In this document: piece after piece, positions 34,728 to 43,018 of the stretch
Layout: each line of letters opens with the position of its first letter
Numbering within the stretch: position 1 is the first letter of the stretch
DNA from: Actinophytocola sp044466355
GTDB taxonomy: Bacteria > Actinomycetota > Actinomycetes > Mycobacteriales > Pseudonocardiaceae
Length of the DNA: 64,000 nucleotides
Reading direction: 5' to 3'
Assembly (NCBI RefSeq): GCF_044466355.1
Contig: NZ_JBITMQ010000010.1
Location: forward strand, 1 to 64,000
Made by a program: the position numbers and the translations under genes
The notes under the pieces: model-generated
What the model was told of the DNA's origin: nothing
Seen by the model: the letters and a program-made list of their open reading frames with translations, nothing else
The model's database searches: none

Positions 34728-34954
34728 TCTGCGCCGCGTCCCCATCGGACTCCCCGCTCCGGCCGGTCGTGCGAACTTGGCTCCGCGGTGGGAAAAGCGG
34801 AGAAGTGTTACCGCTGTCGCCGTCGTTTCGGGCACGCCACGGCGGTTGAACTCCCCGAGAAGCAGAACGTAGCGTGGCCGCGCTCGGCGCTGGTGCCGAA
34901 GTGTCCACTGTGTCCTCCACGGGTAGTTCACCCGGCCTTCGAAGGGAAAACGTC

Positions 34955-36184
34955 TTGCGGCGAAACCTGCCGCCGATGGCTCGCGCGCTCGCCAGCCGCA
35001 ACTTCCGGTTGTGGGCCAGTGCCGACGTGGTGTCCGTCACCGGCACCTGGATGCAGGTGTTCGGCCTGAACTGGGTGGTGATGGCACGGACCGGCTCGGC
35101 GACCGCCGTCGGGCTGTCCGTGCTCGTCAGCGCGCTGCCCGCGCTCCTGCTGGGACCGTGGTCCGGCTCGCTCGCCGACCGCGTCGACCCGAGGCGCATC
35201 ATCCTGGCCGGGCAGTCGACGCACGCCGTCCTCGCGGTGGTGCTGGCGATGCTGGTGTGGACGGAGGCCCCGATCGGCACGCTCTACGTGCTGACCGCGT
35301 TCTCCGGGCTGATCGGGGTCGTCGAGGGACCGGCGCTGGGCCGGTTCGGCAGCCAGGCCGTCCCGCGCGCGGACCTGGGCAACGCGCTCGCGATCGGGTC
35401 GCTGATCAACTCGACCGGCCGTGTGCTCGGCATGACGTCGGCGGGGATCATCGCGGCCGTTGTGGGCGAACCGGCGTTGTTCCTGATCAACGCGGCCAGC
35501 TTCGTCGCGGTGATCATGACCGTTCGCGCCATCCGGGCCGCCGAGCTGTTCCCGCTGGCGGTCAGCACCCCGGAACGGGCGGGCGCACTGGCCGGCCTGC
35601 GTCACGTCCGGGCCGACCGGACGCTGCTGACGCTGTTCGCGCTCGGGTTCGTGCTGTCCGGCCTCGGCCGCAACTACCAGGTCACCATGGCCGCGATGGC
35701 CGAGGGCCCGCTCCAGGCGGGCGCGGCGGGGTACGGCACGCTCTCCGCCGTGTTCGCCGTGGGCACCGTGCTCGGCGGTCTGCTGGCGGCAGGGCTGCGG
35801 GAGCTGTCGGTGCGGTTGCTGTTCACCGCGGCGGCGGTCACCAGCGCGCTGCAGGCGGTCAGCGGCATGGCACCCGGCCTCCTCGGGTTCGCCGTGGTCA
35901 TCCTGCCGATCGCGGCGGGTGCCGTGCTGATCGACACCGTCATGAGCACCCGCCTGCAGCTGGACTCGGCGGAGGACATGCGTGGCCGCGTCCTCGCGGT
36001 GCAGGCCACCGTCGCCGCGGCCGCCGGTGCCGTCGGAGCCCCGCTGCTGGGGTGGCTGTGCGAGCGCTTCGGGCCCGCGCCGGCGTTGACGATGGCGGGC
36101 GTGTGCACCCTCGCCGCGACCGTGCTCGCCGTCACCTCGTACGGCGCGAAGGTCCGGGCGCCCGCGCTCGAGATGGCGTCGTAG
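34955..36184 (+). CDS. MFS transporter, second EntS-like exporter
   Basis: A 409-residue major facilitator (ALASRNFRLWASADVVSVTGTWMQ start, loop motif LADRVDPRRI, about twelve hydrophobic segments). It is of the same broad EntS/MdfA-like type as the transporter at 33510 but clearly diverged from it. TTG at 34955 is chosen because GAAGGGA stands eight bases upstream; ATG at 34976 is the alternative and would still give a complete first helix. Substrate unknown. The 227-bp gap before it holds nothing I recognise beyond a possible promoter. Confidence 0.78.
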   Translation: MRRNLPPMARALASRNFRLWASADVVSVTGTWMQVFGLNWVVMARTGSATAVGLSVLVSALPALLLGPWSGSLADRVDPRRIILAGQSTHAVLAVVLAMLVWTEAPIGTLYVLTAFSGLIGVVEGPALGRFGSQAVPRADLGNALAIGSLINSTGRVLGMTSAGIIAAVVGEPALFLINAASFVAVIMTVRAIRAAELFPLAVSTPERAGALAGLRHVRADRTLLTLFALGFVLSGLGRNYQVTMAAMAEGPLQAGAAGYGTLSAVFAVGTVLGGLLAAGLRELSVRLLFTAAAVTSALQAVSGMAPGLLGFAVVILPIAAGAVLIDTVMSTRLQLDSAEDMRGRVLAVQATVAAAAGAVGAPLLGWLCERFGPAPALTMAGVCTLAATVLAVTSYGAKVRAPALEMAS

Positions 36185-36198
36185 CCGTCCGGCACCGG

Positions 36199-37779
36199 TC
36201 AGCCCGAGGACGGTGCGCGGGTGTGTTCGGTGACCATCTCGGGTGGCAGGAGCTCACGCAGGGCGGCGACCCGGTCGCGGGTCACCGGCAGCTCCGCGGG
36301 GTACTCGGCCGGCTCGTCCGTGCCCGGCGCCCGCACGGTGATCATCGCCGAGGACGGGTCGGCGGTGCCGAGCACCCGGATGAGGTGGACCTGGTCGAGC
36401 GCCTCCCACGGCAGGGCCTGGCTCGCCGCCCGTTTGTCGGCCGAGGTGCCGGACAGCCAGACGAACGGGTCGCGGCCGCCCGCCGCGAACACCACCCCGC
36501 TCGGGGTCGCCACCTTCTCGCCGGTCCGCACGCGCTCGGTGACGAGGAACAGGAGGAGCGTGGTGATCGCGACGAACACCAGGTGCCCGACCACGGTGCC
36601 CGCCCGCCACGGCCCGGTCGCGGGAAGCGCGTCCAGGAAGATCATCGCGACGACGGCCACGAGGTCGGCCAGGCAGGCGCACGCCAGCACCTTCACCGCG
36701 AGGCGCACCGGCGCGGGCAGCTCGGGTCCGACCGGCGCCGGTTTCGGCTTGCCGATGGCGACCTGGGACCCGGCCGGTGTCCGCTCCGCCTCGCGACGGC
36801 GCCCCCGGCTGAGCCGCGACACGAGCCCGCCGACGAGGAACGCGCCGCCCGCGAACGCGAGCTGGTGGTGTGGCGCGGTGGCGAGAAACCCGAGTGGGCC
36901 GGGGTCGGTCGCCCACGGGACACCGCCGATGAGGTGGGTGAAGCCGCGCAGCACGCCGACCGCGGCCAGGTAGATCCCGGCGACGACGACCCCGACGCCC
37001 ACGACCGCGCCCACCACGCGGCCGGGCCGCGTGGGTGTCGTGCGGCGGTGCCGCAGCAGGTAGCCGACCCGGCCCCGCCACCACGCCAGCGCGAGCGCCC
37101 CCGCGGGCCACAGCAGCGTGTGGGCGACCTGCTGGGTGTCGGTGTCGGTGTCGGTGACCGGATCGGCCGGTGGCGGGGTCGACCCGTCCAGCGCCCGGTC
37201 AGGCAGCCCGAGGGCGCCGTCCGTCTCCGCCTGGCTGGTCGTCGCTCCGGTGAGGTCGGCGTCGCGCAGGTCGGCGCGGTTGAGGAACGCCTGCCCGAGG
37301 TACGTGCCGCGCAGGTTCGCACCACGCAGGTCGGCGTCGTTCATGACCGCCTGGGTGCCGTTCGCGCCCGCGAGCACGGCGTCACGGAGGTCGGCGTTCG
37401 CGAGGTCGGTCTGGACGAGTTCGGCGTCGGCGAGGTTCGCGCCCCGCAGGTTCGCCCCGCTCAGATCGGCCTGGCTGAGGTCGGCACCCGCCAGGTTCGC
37501 CCCGCTCAGGTCGGCGCCCGCGAGGTCGGCCTGCCCGAGGGACACCCCCGCGAGGTTCGATCCGTGCAGGTCGGCGCCCGCCAGGCGGTCCTGGTGCAGG
37601 TCCCACCCGCGCAGGTCGGCACAGGCCAGCCGGCCGGCCGCGGGCGGCTCGTCGGCGACCAGTGGCCGGGTGATCGTCGGGCAGGTGCCGGGCGCCGCCA
37701 CCGCGGCCGCGGGCCACACCAGGGCGACGCTCACCGCGACGGCCGCGAACGCGCTACTGAGCCACCGCACCCGTCTCAC
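36199..37779 (-). CDS. Pentapeptide-repeat membrane protein
   Basis: A 526-residue protein. A signal peptide or first membrane segment (about residues 7-29) is followed by roughly 25 tandem pentapeptides of A(D/N)LxG type (about residues 55-180), which should form a right-handed quadrilateral beta helix outside the membrane. A Pro/Asp/Thr linker leads to four or five hydrophobic segments and a C-terminal soluble domain of about 130 residues (KRAASQALPWEAL, ITVRAPGTDEPAEYP). The start GTG at 37779 overlaps the neighbouring membrane-protein gene by 26 nt. The repeat DNA is visible as a run of GCGAGGTCGGC-like units on the plus strand. Function unknown; not of the soluble Qnr/MfpA class. Confidence 0.82.
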   Translation of the reverse strand: MRRVRWLSSAFAAVAVSVALVWPAAAVAAPGTCPTITRPLVADEPPAAGRLACADLRGWDLHQDRLAGADLHGSNLAGVSLGQADLAGADLSGANLAGADLSQADLSGANLRGANLADAELVQTDLANADLRDAVLAGANGTQAVMNDADLRGANLRGTYLGQAFLNRADLRDADLTGATTSQAETDGALGLPDRALDGSTPPPADPVTDTDTDTQQVAHTLLWPAGALALAWWRGRVGYLLRHRRTTPTRPGRVVGAVVGVGVVVAGIYLAAVGVLRGFTHLIGGVPWATDPGPLGFLATAPHHQLAFAGGAFLVGGLVSRLSRGRRREAERTPAGSQVAIGKPKPAPVGPELPAPVRLAVKVLACACLADLVAVVAMIFLDALPATGPWRAGTVVGHLVFVAITTLLLFLVTERVRTGEKVATPSGVVFAAGGRDPFVWLSGTSADKRAASQALPWEALDQVHLIRVLGTADPSSAMITVRAPGTDEPAEYPAELPVTRDRVAALRELLPPEMVTEHTRAPSSG

Positions 37780-38332
37780 CCCAGTCCACGACCTTGATCC
37801 CCTCCGGTGCGAGCTGCTCGCCCAGCGTGACGGCCACGTCCGCCGGGAACGCGGTGCTCGACTCGACCCGCACCGTGCGGCCGCCGGTCAGGAGCACCTC
37901 CATGCCGTCGCGGTGCGGCGCGACCGACCGGCGGGCGTTGCCGCAGTCGCACCAGACCTGCACGGCCACGACCTCGGCCACGTCGTGCACGCGGGTCATC
38001 CAGGGCCCGCGCAGGAACAGCCGCCGCGTCGGCGAGAGGGCCAGCCCCAGCACCCCGACCGAACGCAGGTCCGCGTGCAGGCCGACGGCGAACGTCGTCA
38101 CCAGGAGCACCGAGCACAACGCCGCCAGCCACGGCCAGGTCATGCCCCACGGCGTCAGCACGGCGGCGAACCCACCGACGATCGCGGCCGCGGACAGCGC
38201 CGTGCACAGTCTCCTGAGCAGCCTCGGCCCGCGCGACGCCGTCGTGCCGACGACGACCGGCGCCTGGACCGCGGCCCCCAACTCCGGTCCCGTCATCCGC
38301 AGAGCACCCCACCATCGCCGCAGGCTCGCCAC
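37754..38332 (-). CDS. Two-helix membrane protein of unknown function
   Basis: A 192-residue protein with a basic N-terminus and two adjacent hydrophobic segments (about residues 42-62 and 67-87), then a soluble C-terminal part with a PH-like or bPH2-like feel (SVGVLGLALSPTRRLFLRG, VQVWCDCGNARRSV). It contains CDC, a possible metal or thiol site. It precedes and overlaps the pentapeptide-repeat gene by 26 nt, so the two are co-translated. GTG at 38332 has TAGAAT five bases upstream, a possible leaderless promoter. No family recognised. Confidence 0.65.
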   Translation of the reverse strand: MASLRRWWGALRMTGPELGAAVQAPVVVGTTASRGPRLLRRLCTALSAAAIVGGFAAVLTPWGMTWPWLAALCSVLLVTTFAVGLHADLRSVGVLGLALSPTRRLFLRGPWMTRVHDVAEVVAVQVWCDCGNARRSVAPHRDGMEVLLTGGRTVRVESSTAFPADVAVTLGEQLAPEGIKVVDWGETGAVAQ

Positions 38333-38381
38333 CAGCGATTCTAGCGAAGTGGATCAGCTGACCGGCGTTACGCCGAACGGC

Positions 38382-39179
38382 TCAGGACCGCCCGCGGGAC
38401 GGAGCACCGGTCGCGGACGGGGGTACGGCACCGCGGCTCGGCTCGACCGCGGATTCCGGTCGCGCCGGCCGTGATGGCGTGTCCGCCTCGCCCGTCGGGT
38501 TCTTTCCCGGCGGCACCGATTCACCCGGCGGCGCGGGGGGCGTGTTCTTCCCGGATTTTCCGGTGTTCGGGGACTTCGTGGGACTACCGTTCCCCGGCTC
38601 GTTCTTCGACGGTTTCTTCGAGGTTGTCGGTGCGTGTGTAGCGCAGTATTCCGCGACCTCGTCCGCGCCACCCGCGGCCTCGATCAGCGGCCGGAACTTC
38701 GGGTCGGCCCGGTGCCCGCCGTTGCCCGCCGGGTAGGTGCGGCACAGGTCGACGACCGCGCGCTCGGCCGGTGCCGTCGACGGCCCGGAGCCCGCCGACG
38801 GGTCGGGCGCGCCGCGGTCCCCGGTCGCGGCGGGCGCGGTCGTCGCCGTGACCGTCGGTGCCTGCTCGGTGGATGGCGCGGCCGACCAGGGCGTGGGCAG
38901 CACGCCGCCGCTCGCCGCCAGCACGACCCCCGCCGACCCGGTGACGGCGATCGCCACCGCGGCCTTGACGGTCAGCACCTTGGCGAGGACCCGCCGGGCC
39001 GCCGAGGGCCGGGAAGGTGCGGTCCCGACCGGGGCTGCCTGGCGGAACGCGGCCACCGCGGCCTCCTCGCCGGCCAGCTCACCGGGGTGGGCGGGCGCGG
39101 CGGCGGCGCGGAGCACCTCGGCGAGCAGGGCGTCGTCACCGGTGTGGGGACCGGTGGCTCGTGGCCGGTGCGTGCTCAT
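38382..39179 (-). CDS. Single-pass membrane protein paired with the ECF sigma factor
   Basis: A 265-residue protein: cytosolic N-terminal part of about 75 residues (ALLAEVLRAAAAP, EEAAVAAFRQAAP), one hydrophobic segment (VAIAVTGSAGVVLAASGGVL, about residues 76-95) and a Pro/Thr/Ser/Lys-rich outer region. ATG overlaps the stop of the sigma-factor gene (ATGA), the standard arrangement of a sigma factor and its membrane regulator. No ZAS zinc motif is present. The family appears in many actinomycetes beside such sigma factors; an anti-sigma role is inferred from position. Confidence 0.7.
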   Translation of the reverse strand: MSTHRPRATGPHTGDDALLAEVLRAAAAPAHPGELAGEEAAVAAFRQAAPVGTAPSRPSAARRVLAKVLTVKAAVAIAVTGSAGVVLAASGGVLPTPWSAAPSTEQAPTVTATTAPAATGDRGAPDPSAGSGPSTAPAERAVVDLCRTYPAGNGGHRADPKFRPLIEAAGGADEVAEYCATHAPTTSKKPSKNEPGNGSPTKSPNTGKSGKNTPPAPPGESVPPGKNPTGEADTPSRPARPESAVEPSRGAVPPSATGAPSRGRS

Positions 39180-39799
39180 CCGGCCGTCCTCGGCGTCAGG
39201 TCGCCCGCCCACACCGTGCCCGTGGCGGCGGCGTCCGGTGTACCGGCCTGTTCGAGCCGGGTGCTCAGGGTGCGCAACCCGCGCCAGGTGGCCGTGCGCA
39301 CGGCGCCCGGTCGTTTGCCCATGACGCGCGCGGCGGCGGCCGTGTCGAGCCCCAGCACGACCCGCAGCAACACCGCTTCGGCCTGGTCACGCGGCAGGGT
39401 GGCGATGAACGCGACGGCCGCGTCGGTGGCGACGGCCGTGACGGCCGCGGCCGCCGTGTCGTCGCGGGAAGGCAGGTCGACCAGCACCTCGGCGGACTGG
39501 GACGCGGTGGGCCTGCGCTGGACGTACCGGAGGTGGTCCATGGCGCGGTGGCGGGCGATGGACGCCGCCCAGCCGCGGAACCCGGCGCCCTCGTCGCGGA
39601 ACGTGCGGATGTCGCGCGCGATCTGCAGCCAGGACTCCGCCGCGACGTCCTCCGCGTCCTGCGTGCCGACCAGCCCGCGCAGGTACCGCAGCAGGCCGGG
39701 CTGCACCTCCCGGTACAGCTCCCGGAACGCCGCCTCGCTCCCGTCACGGGCGGCCCGTACCGCCGCCGTCAGGTCAGCCGCCGCCTGACCAGGTGCCAT
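39176..39799 (-). CDS. ECF RNA polymerase sigma factor
   Basis: A 207-residue sigma-70 family protein. Region 2 is clear (FRELYREVQPGLLRYLRGLVG, DAEDVAAESWLQIARDI, FRGWAASIARHRAMDHLR), and region 4 contains a helix-turn-helix (LPRDQAEAVLLRVVLGLDTA, AAARVMGKRPGAVRT). It recruits RNA polymerase to its own promoter class. The downstream, overlapping membrane protein is its likely regulator. ATG at 39799 is in the expected position relative to region 2. Confidence 0.88.
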   Translation of the reverse strand: MAPGQAAADLTAAVRAARDGSEAAFRELYREVQPGLLRYLRGLVGTQDAEDVAAESWLQIARDIRTFRDEGAGFRGWAASIARHRAMDHLRYVQRRPTASQSAEVLVDLPSRDDTAAAAVTAVATDAAVAFIATLPRDQAEAVLLRVVLGLDTAAAARVMGKRPGAVRTATWRGLRTLSTRLEQAGTPDAAATGTVWAGDLTPRTAG

Positions 39800-39868
39800 A
39801 CGGAAACCTCGTCCTCCTGTTCGGCACTCCCGCCCACACCTGTCTAGACGCTCGGCACGTCGCGCGCG

Positions 39869-40036
39869 TTACACCGCCGCGCCGGGCCGCGCCTGCGTGA
39901 CAGTCTCGTCGGCGGGTGTCTCCGCGTCCGGCGCGGGTCCCTGCGCCGGCGTCTCCGGCGCCGTCCGGTTGCGACTGCCGAACTCGGCGACGAGTTGATC
40001 GAATATTGGCGTGACCATCACCGGTGAATCCGTCAT
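39869..40036 (-). CDS. Small 55-residue acidic protein
   Basis: Begins MTDSPVMVTPIFDQLVAEFG and continues as a Pro/Ala/Glu/Asp/Thr-rich tail ending at TAA. GGGGAGG stands five bases before the ATG, one of the better ribosome sites in the window, and codon use is normal. It lies upstream of the sigma-factor gene on the same strand, 69 bp away. No family recognised. The short hydrophobic/acidic N-terminal block followed by a disordered tail would suit a regulatory or precursor peptide, but no processing enzymes are adjacent. Confidence 0.5.
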   Translation of the reverse strand: MTDSPVMVTPIFDQLVAEFGSRNRTAPETPAQGPAPDAETPADETVTQARPGAAV

Positions 40037-40252
40037 CGCCACCTCCCCGACTTCACGAAACGTTCTTCCCGCACACTCCTACCGCCGGACGATACCGGCC
40101 GGAAACAAACCGGGACAGTCGAGGCGCGCGGGATATTGCGGAATCAATTATTTTGACATTCACCGGTGCACGGATATCGACTTCGCGGCACGTTCGGGGG
40201 GCGGCGCCGCGGGCCGGGTGGGCGGGAAGGCCGCGGGAGGTAGGGTCCAGCC
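40037..40252. promoter_or_regulatory. Divergent AT-rich promoter region
   Basis: The gap between the 55-residue protein gene and the gene at 40253. On the plus strand it contains TTGACA (40153-40158) and TATCGA (40175-40180) 16 bp apart, a sigma-70-like pair, and TAGGGT (40241-40246) six bases before the GTG at 40253, a leaderless-type -10 box. Confidence 0.4.
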
Positions 40253-40639
40253 GTGGTCCTCCCCGAACTCCGCCAGTACGCCTCGATCGCCGCCTACAAC
40301 GCCGCGTACCCGGCCAGCCCGATGCCTGCCGACCCGGCGGAACGGTCCCGGCTGCGGGGCTACCACCTCGCCATGCGCGGTCTGGTGGACGACCTGACCG
40401 GCAGCGCGAGCGCGATGATCGTCGACTTCCTGCCGGGTGGACCGCCCAAGCCGGGCACTCCGGACCGCGTCGGGACGGTCGTGGCGAGCCCGTGGCGCGA
40501 AGGGCCGGTGCTCGTCCTGGCGCAGGGCGTGTCGCTGTGGACGGCGTGGCGGACCGTCGTGCGGCGCTGGCCCACCCGCCTGTCCGAGGTGCGTGACCTG
40601 CTCAACGGGATCGAACCGGAGACGCCGGGTTCGCGCTGA
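40253..40639 (+). CDS. Hypothetical protein
   Basis: A 128-residue soluble protein without signal or membrane segment. I recognise no domain. It has a Tyr/Ala-rich start (LRQYASIAAYNAAYPASPM), a helical middle (RGYHLAMRGLVDDLTG) and a hydrophobic segment around VASPWREGPVLVLAQGVSLW. GTG follows a TAGGGT box. Its last 38 nt overlap the 3' end of the convergent metal ATPase gene, so the two transcripts are complementary there. Confidence 0.55.
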   Translation: MVLPELRQYASIAAYNAAYPASPMPADPAERSRLRGYHLAMRGLVDDLTGSASAMIVDFLPGGPPKPGTPDRVGTVVASPWREGPVLVLAQGVSLWTAWRTVVRRWPTRLSEVRDLLNGIEPETPGSR

Positions 40640-42578
40640 GCGGCGGGCTGACCGCCGCAGGCACCGGTGACGTCGCCGCGACCCGGTGCCAGGCCGCGTC
40701 CCGGAGCAGGCGCAGACCGTTGAGGCCGACGATGACCGTCGAGCCTTCGTGGCCCGCGACGCCGAGCGGCAGCGGGAGCGTGCCGAACAGGTCCCACAGC
40801 ACCAGGCCCGCGATGAAGGTGCCCGCGATGACGAGGTTCGCGGTCACGAGGCGGCGGGCGCGCCGCGACAGGGCGATGACGGCCGGGATGGCGGTCAGGT
40901 CGTCGCGGACGACGATCGCGTCCGCGGTGTGCAGGGTCAGGTCGGCACCGGCGCCGCCCATCGCGACACCGGCGTGCGCGGCGGCCAGCGCGGGGGCGTC
41001 GTTGATGCCGTCCCCGACCACCGTCACCGCGTGCCCGGCGGCCTCGAGGTCCCGGACGGCGGCGACCTTGTCGTCCGGCAGCAGACCCGCCCGCACCTCG
41101 GTGATGCCCACCCGCGCGGCGACCCTGGCCGCGGTGGCGGCGTTGTCGCCGGTAAGGAGGACGGGTGCGGTGCCGGTCAGCCGGGTCACCTCGGCGACGG
41201 CCGGGACCGCCTCGGCGCGGACCTCGTCGCCGATGCCGAGCACACCGGCGAGCTCGCGGTCGCGGAGGACCACGACGGCCGTGAAACCACGCTCCCGCAA
41301 CGCGTCGACGACCGGGAGACGCGTCCCGGCGAGCAGCGCGGCCGGCGAGCCGACCTGGACGAGGCGCCGCTCGACCACCGCGGACACTCCGCGGCCGGGC
41401 TGGGCGGAGAACCCGTCCGCGGCGGGGACGTCCAGGTGGCGGGCGGCACGGACGACCGCGGCGCCGAGCGGGTGCTCGCTGGGTCGCTCGGCGGCCGCCG
41501 CCGTGCGCAGCAGCTCCTCGTCGGTGCCCCCCGGCTCCGGGTGCACCTCGGCCAGTTCCGGGGTGCCGCGGGTCAGGGTGCCGGTCTTGTCGAACGCCAC
41601 GCGAGTGGTGGTGCCGAGTCGTTCCATCACGACCGCCGACTTGACGAGCACGCCGTGCCGTCCGGCGTTGGCGATCGCGGCCAGCAGCGGCGGCATGGTG
41701 GCGAGCACGACCGCGCACGGCGAGGCGACGATCATGAACGTCATCGCGCGCAGCAGGGCCTCGCGGAAGGGCTCGCCCCACAGCAGCGGGACGGTGAACA
41801 ACGCGATCGTGGCGGCGACCATGGCGACCGAGTAGCGCTGTTCGACCTTCTCGATGAACAGCTGCGTGCGGGCCTTGGTCCGGCTCGCCTGCTCCACGAG
41901 GCCCGCGATCCTGGCGACGACGGAGTCCCCGGCGCGGCGTGCCACCCGGACCCGCAGCACACCGGTGCCGTTGAGGGTGCCCGCGAACACCTCGTCGCCG
42001 ACCGCCTTGTCGACCGGCAGCGGCTCGCCGGTGACGGTGGCCTGGTCGACCTCGCTCGCTCCGGCCACGACCGTGCCGTCCGCGGCGACCCGCTCGCCCG
42101 GCCGGACCAGCACGACGTCCCCGACCGCCAGGTCCGCCGCCTTGACGGTCTCCTCGTCGTCGGCCGCGCCGAGGCGGGTCGCGGTGTCCGGGGCGAGGTC
42201 CAGCAGGCCGCGCACGGAGTCCTCGGTCCTGGCGGTCGCCAGTGCCTCCAGTGCACCGGAGGTGGCGAAGATGACGATCAGCAGCCCGCCGTCCATCACC
42301 TGCCCGACCGCCGCCGCGCCGACCGCCGCGCCGACCATCAGGAGGTCGACGTCGAGCGATTTCTCTTTCAGGGCAAGCACACCGGCCAGCCCCGGCGCCC
42401 AGCCGCCGGTGGCGTAGCAGGCCAGGTAGAGCCCCCACCACGTCCATTCCGGGCCGCCGAGCAGCTGCGTGGCGAGCCCGGCGAGGAACAACACGAGGGC
42501 GGCGGCGGCCCACCGCACCTCGGGCAGGGCGGACAACCGCGTGCGCCGCGACGGCGTGGCGGTGGATGACGTGGACAT
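40602..42578 (-). CDS. nmtA: P1B-4-type metal-transporting ATPase (Co2+/Ni2+/Fe2+ class)
   Basis: A 658-residue P-type ATPase. In order: TGEP of the actuator domain, SPCA in the sixth membrane segment, the phosphorylation site DKTGTLT, SEHPLG (HP locus) and GDGINDAPAL. It has no N-terminal heavy-metal domain and only one CPx-type Cys; SPC together with HEGST in the last membrane region marks the P1B-4 group (CtpD/CtpJ/NmtA), which exports Co2+, Ni2+ or Fe2+. ATG at 42578 is chosen over an upstream TTG. It diverges from NmtR with a dyad operator between them, so it is the expected target of metal-dependent derepression. Confidence 0.88.
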   Translation of the reverse strand: MSTSSTATPSRRTRLSALPEVRWAAAALVLFLAGLATQLLGGPEWTWWGLYLACYATGGWAPGLAGVLALKEKSLDVDLLMVGAAVGAAAVGQVMDGGLLIVIFATSGALEALATARTEDSVRGLLDLAPDTATRLGAADDEETVKAADLAVGDVVLVRPGERVAADGTVVAGASEVDQATVTGEPLPVDKAVGDEVFAGTLNGTGVLRVRVARRAGDSVVARIAGLVEQASRTKARTQLFIEKVEQRYSVAMVAATIALFTVPLLWGEPFREALLRAMTFMIVASPCAVVLATMPPLLAAIANAGRHGVLVKSAVVMERLGTTTRVAFDKTGTLTRGTPELAEVHPEPGGTDEELLRTAAAAERPSEHPLGAAVVRAARHLDVPAADGFSAQPGRGVSAVVERRLVQVGSPAALLAGTRLPVVDALRERGFTAVVVLRDRELAGVLGIGDEVRAEAVPAVAEVTRLTGTAPVLLTGDNAATAARVAARVGITEVRAGLLPDDKVAAVRDLEAAGHAVTVVGDGINDAPALAAAHAGVAMGGAGADLTLHTADAIVVRDDLTAIPAVIALSRRARRLVTANLVIAGTFIAGLVLWDLFGTLPLPLGVAGHEGSTVIVGLNGLRLLRDAAWHRVAATSPVPAAVSPPLSANPASPVRSR

Positions 42579-42596
42579 GCGCCGACGATAACAGAA

Positions 42597-42618
42597 CATA
42601 TGAAGAGGTCTTCATATG
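42597..42618. promoter_or_regulatory. ArsR/SmtB-type operator between nmtA and nmtR
   Basis: CATATGAAGA-GG-TCTTCATATG, a perfect 10-bp dyad with a 2-nt centre. It is strikingly AT-rich here and matches the ATATGAA...TTCATAT pattern bound by SmtB/NmtR-like repressors. It is placed 19 bp from the ATPase start and 26 bp from the regulator start, where it can block both divergent promoters. Confidence 0.85.
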
Positions 42619-42643
42619 GAGAGCCTGGGTTAGGCTGCTGGAC

Positions 42644-43000
42644 ATGGGACACGGTGGCCGTGATCGGCCGGTCGCACGGCTGGACGCCGAGTCGGCCGCC
42701 CATGTCGCCACGACCCTGCAGGCGCTCGCCACCCCGAGCAGGCTGCTGATCCTGAGCGAGCTCCGGCAGGGACCCAAAGCGGTCAGCGAACTCGCCGACG
42801 CGGTCGGGATGGAGCAGTCGGCGGTGTCCCACCAGCTACGGCTCCTGCGCAACCTCGGGCTGGTCACCGGCACCCGCGCGGGCCGCAGCATCGTCTACAG
42901 CCTCTACGACAACCACGTCGCGCAACTGCTCGACGAGGCCGTCTACCACAGCGAACACCTCCGCCTCGGCCTCACCGACCGCCCCGGCGCGACGGGCTGA
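42644..43000 (+). CDS. nmtR: NmtR-like ArsR/SmtB metal-sensing repressor
   Basis: A 118-residue winged-helix repressor very like mycobacterial NmtR. The N-terminal MGHG is kept (the amino-terminal Gly and His3 help bind Ni2+ in NmtR). The recognition helix region is MEQSAVSHQLRLLRN. In the last helix Asp89, His91, His102 and His105 have the spacing of the NmtR alpha-5 ligands. Ni2+ or Co2+ binding should release DNA. TAGGCT lies seven bases before the ATG (42631-42636), a leaderless promoter just beside the operator at 42597, so it is autoregulated with the divergent ATPase. Confidence 0.92.
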   Translation: MGHGGRDRPVARLDAESAAHVATTLQALATPSRLLILSELRQGPKAVSELADAVGMEQSAVSHQLRLLRNLGLVTGTRAGRSIVYSLYDNHVAQLLDEAVYHSEHLRLGLTDRPGATG

Positions 43001-43018
43001 CCGCCGCGCCTCGCCGTG

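Noticed and set aside
35011..37797. A 928-codon plus-strand open frame
   Set aside because: It runs through an MFS gene in another frame and antisense to the pentapeptide gene; composition is typical of a high-GC shadow frame.
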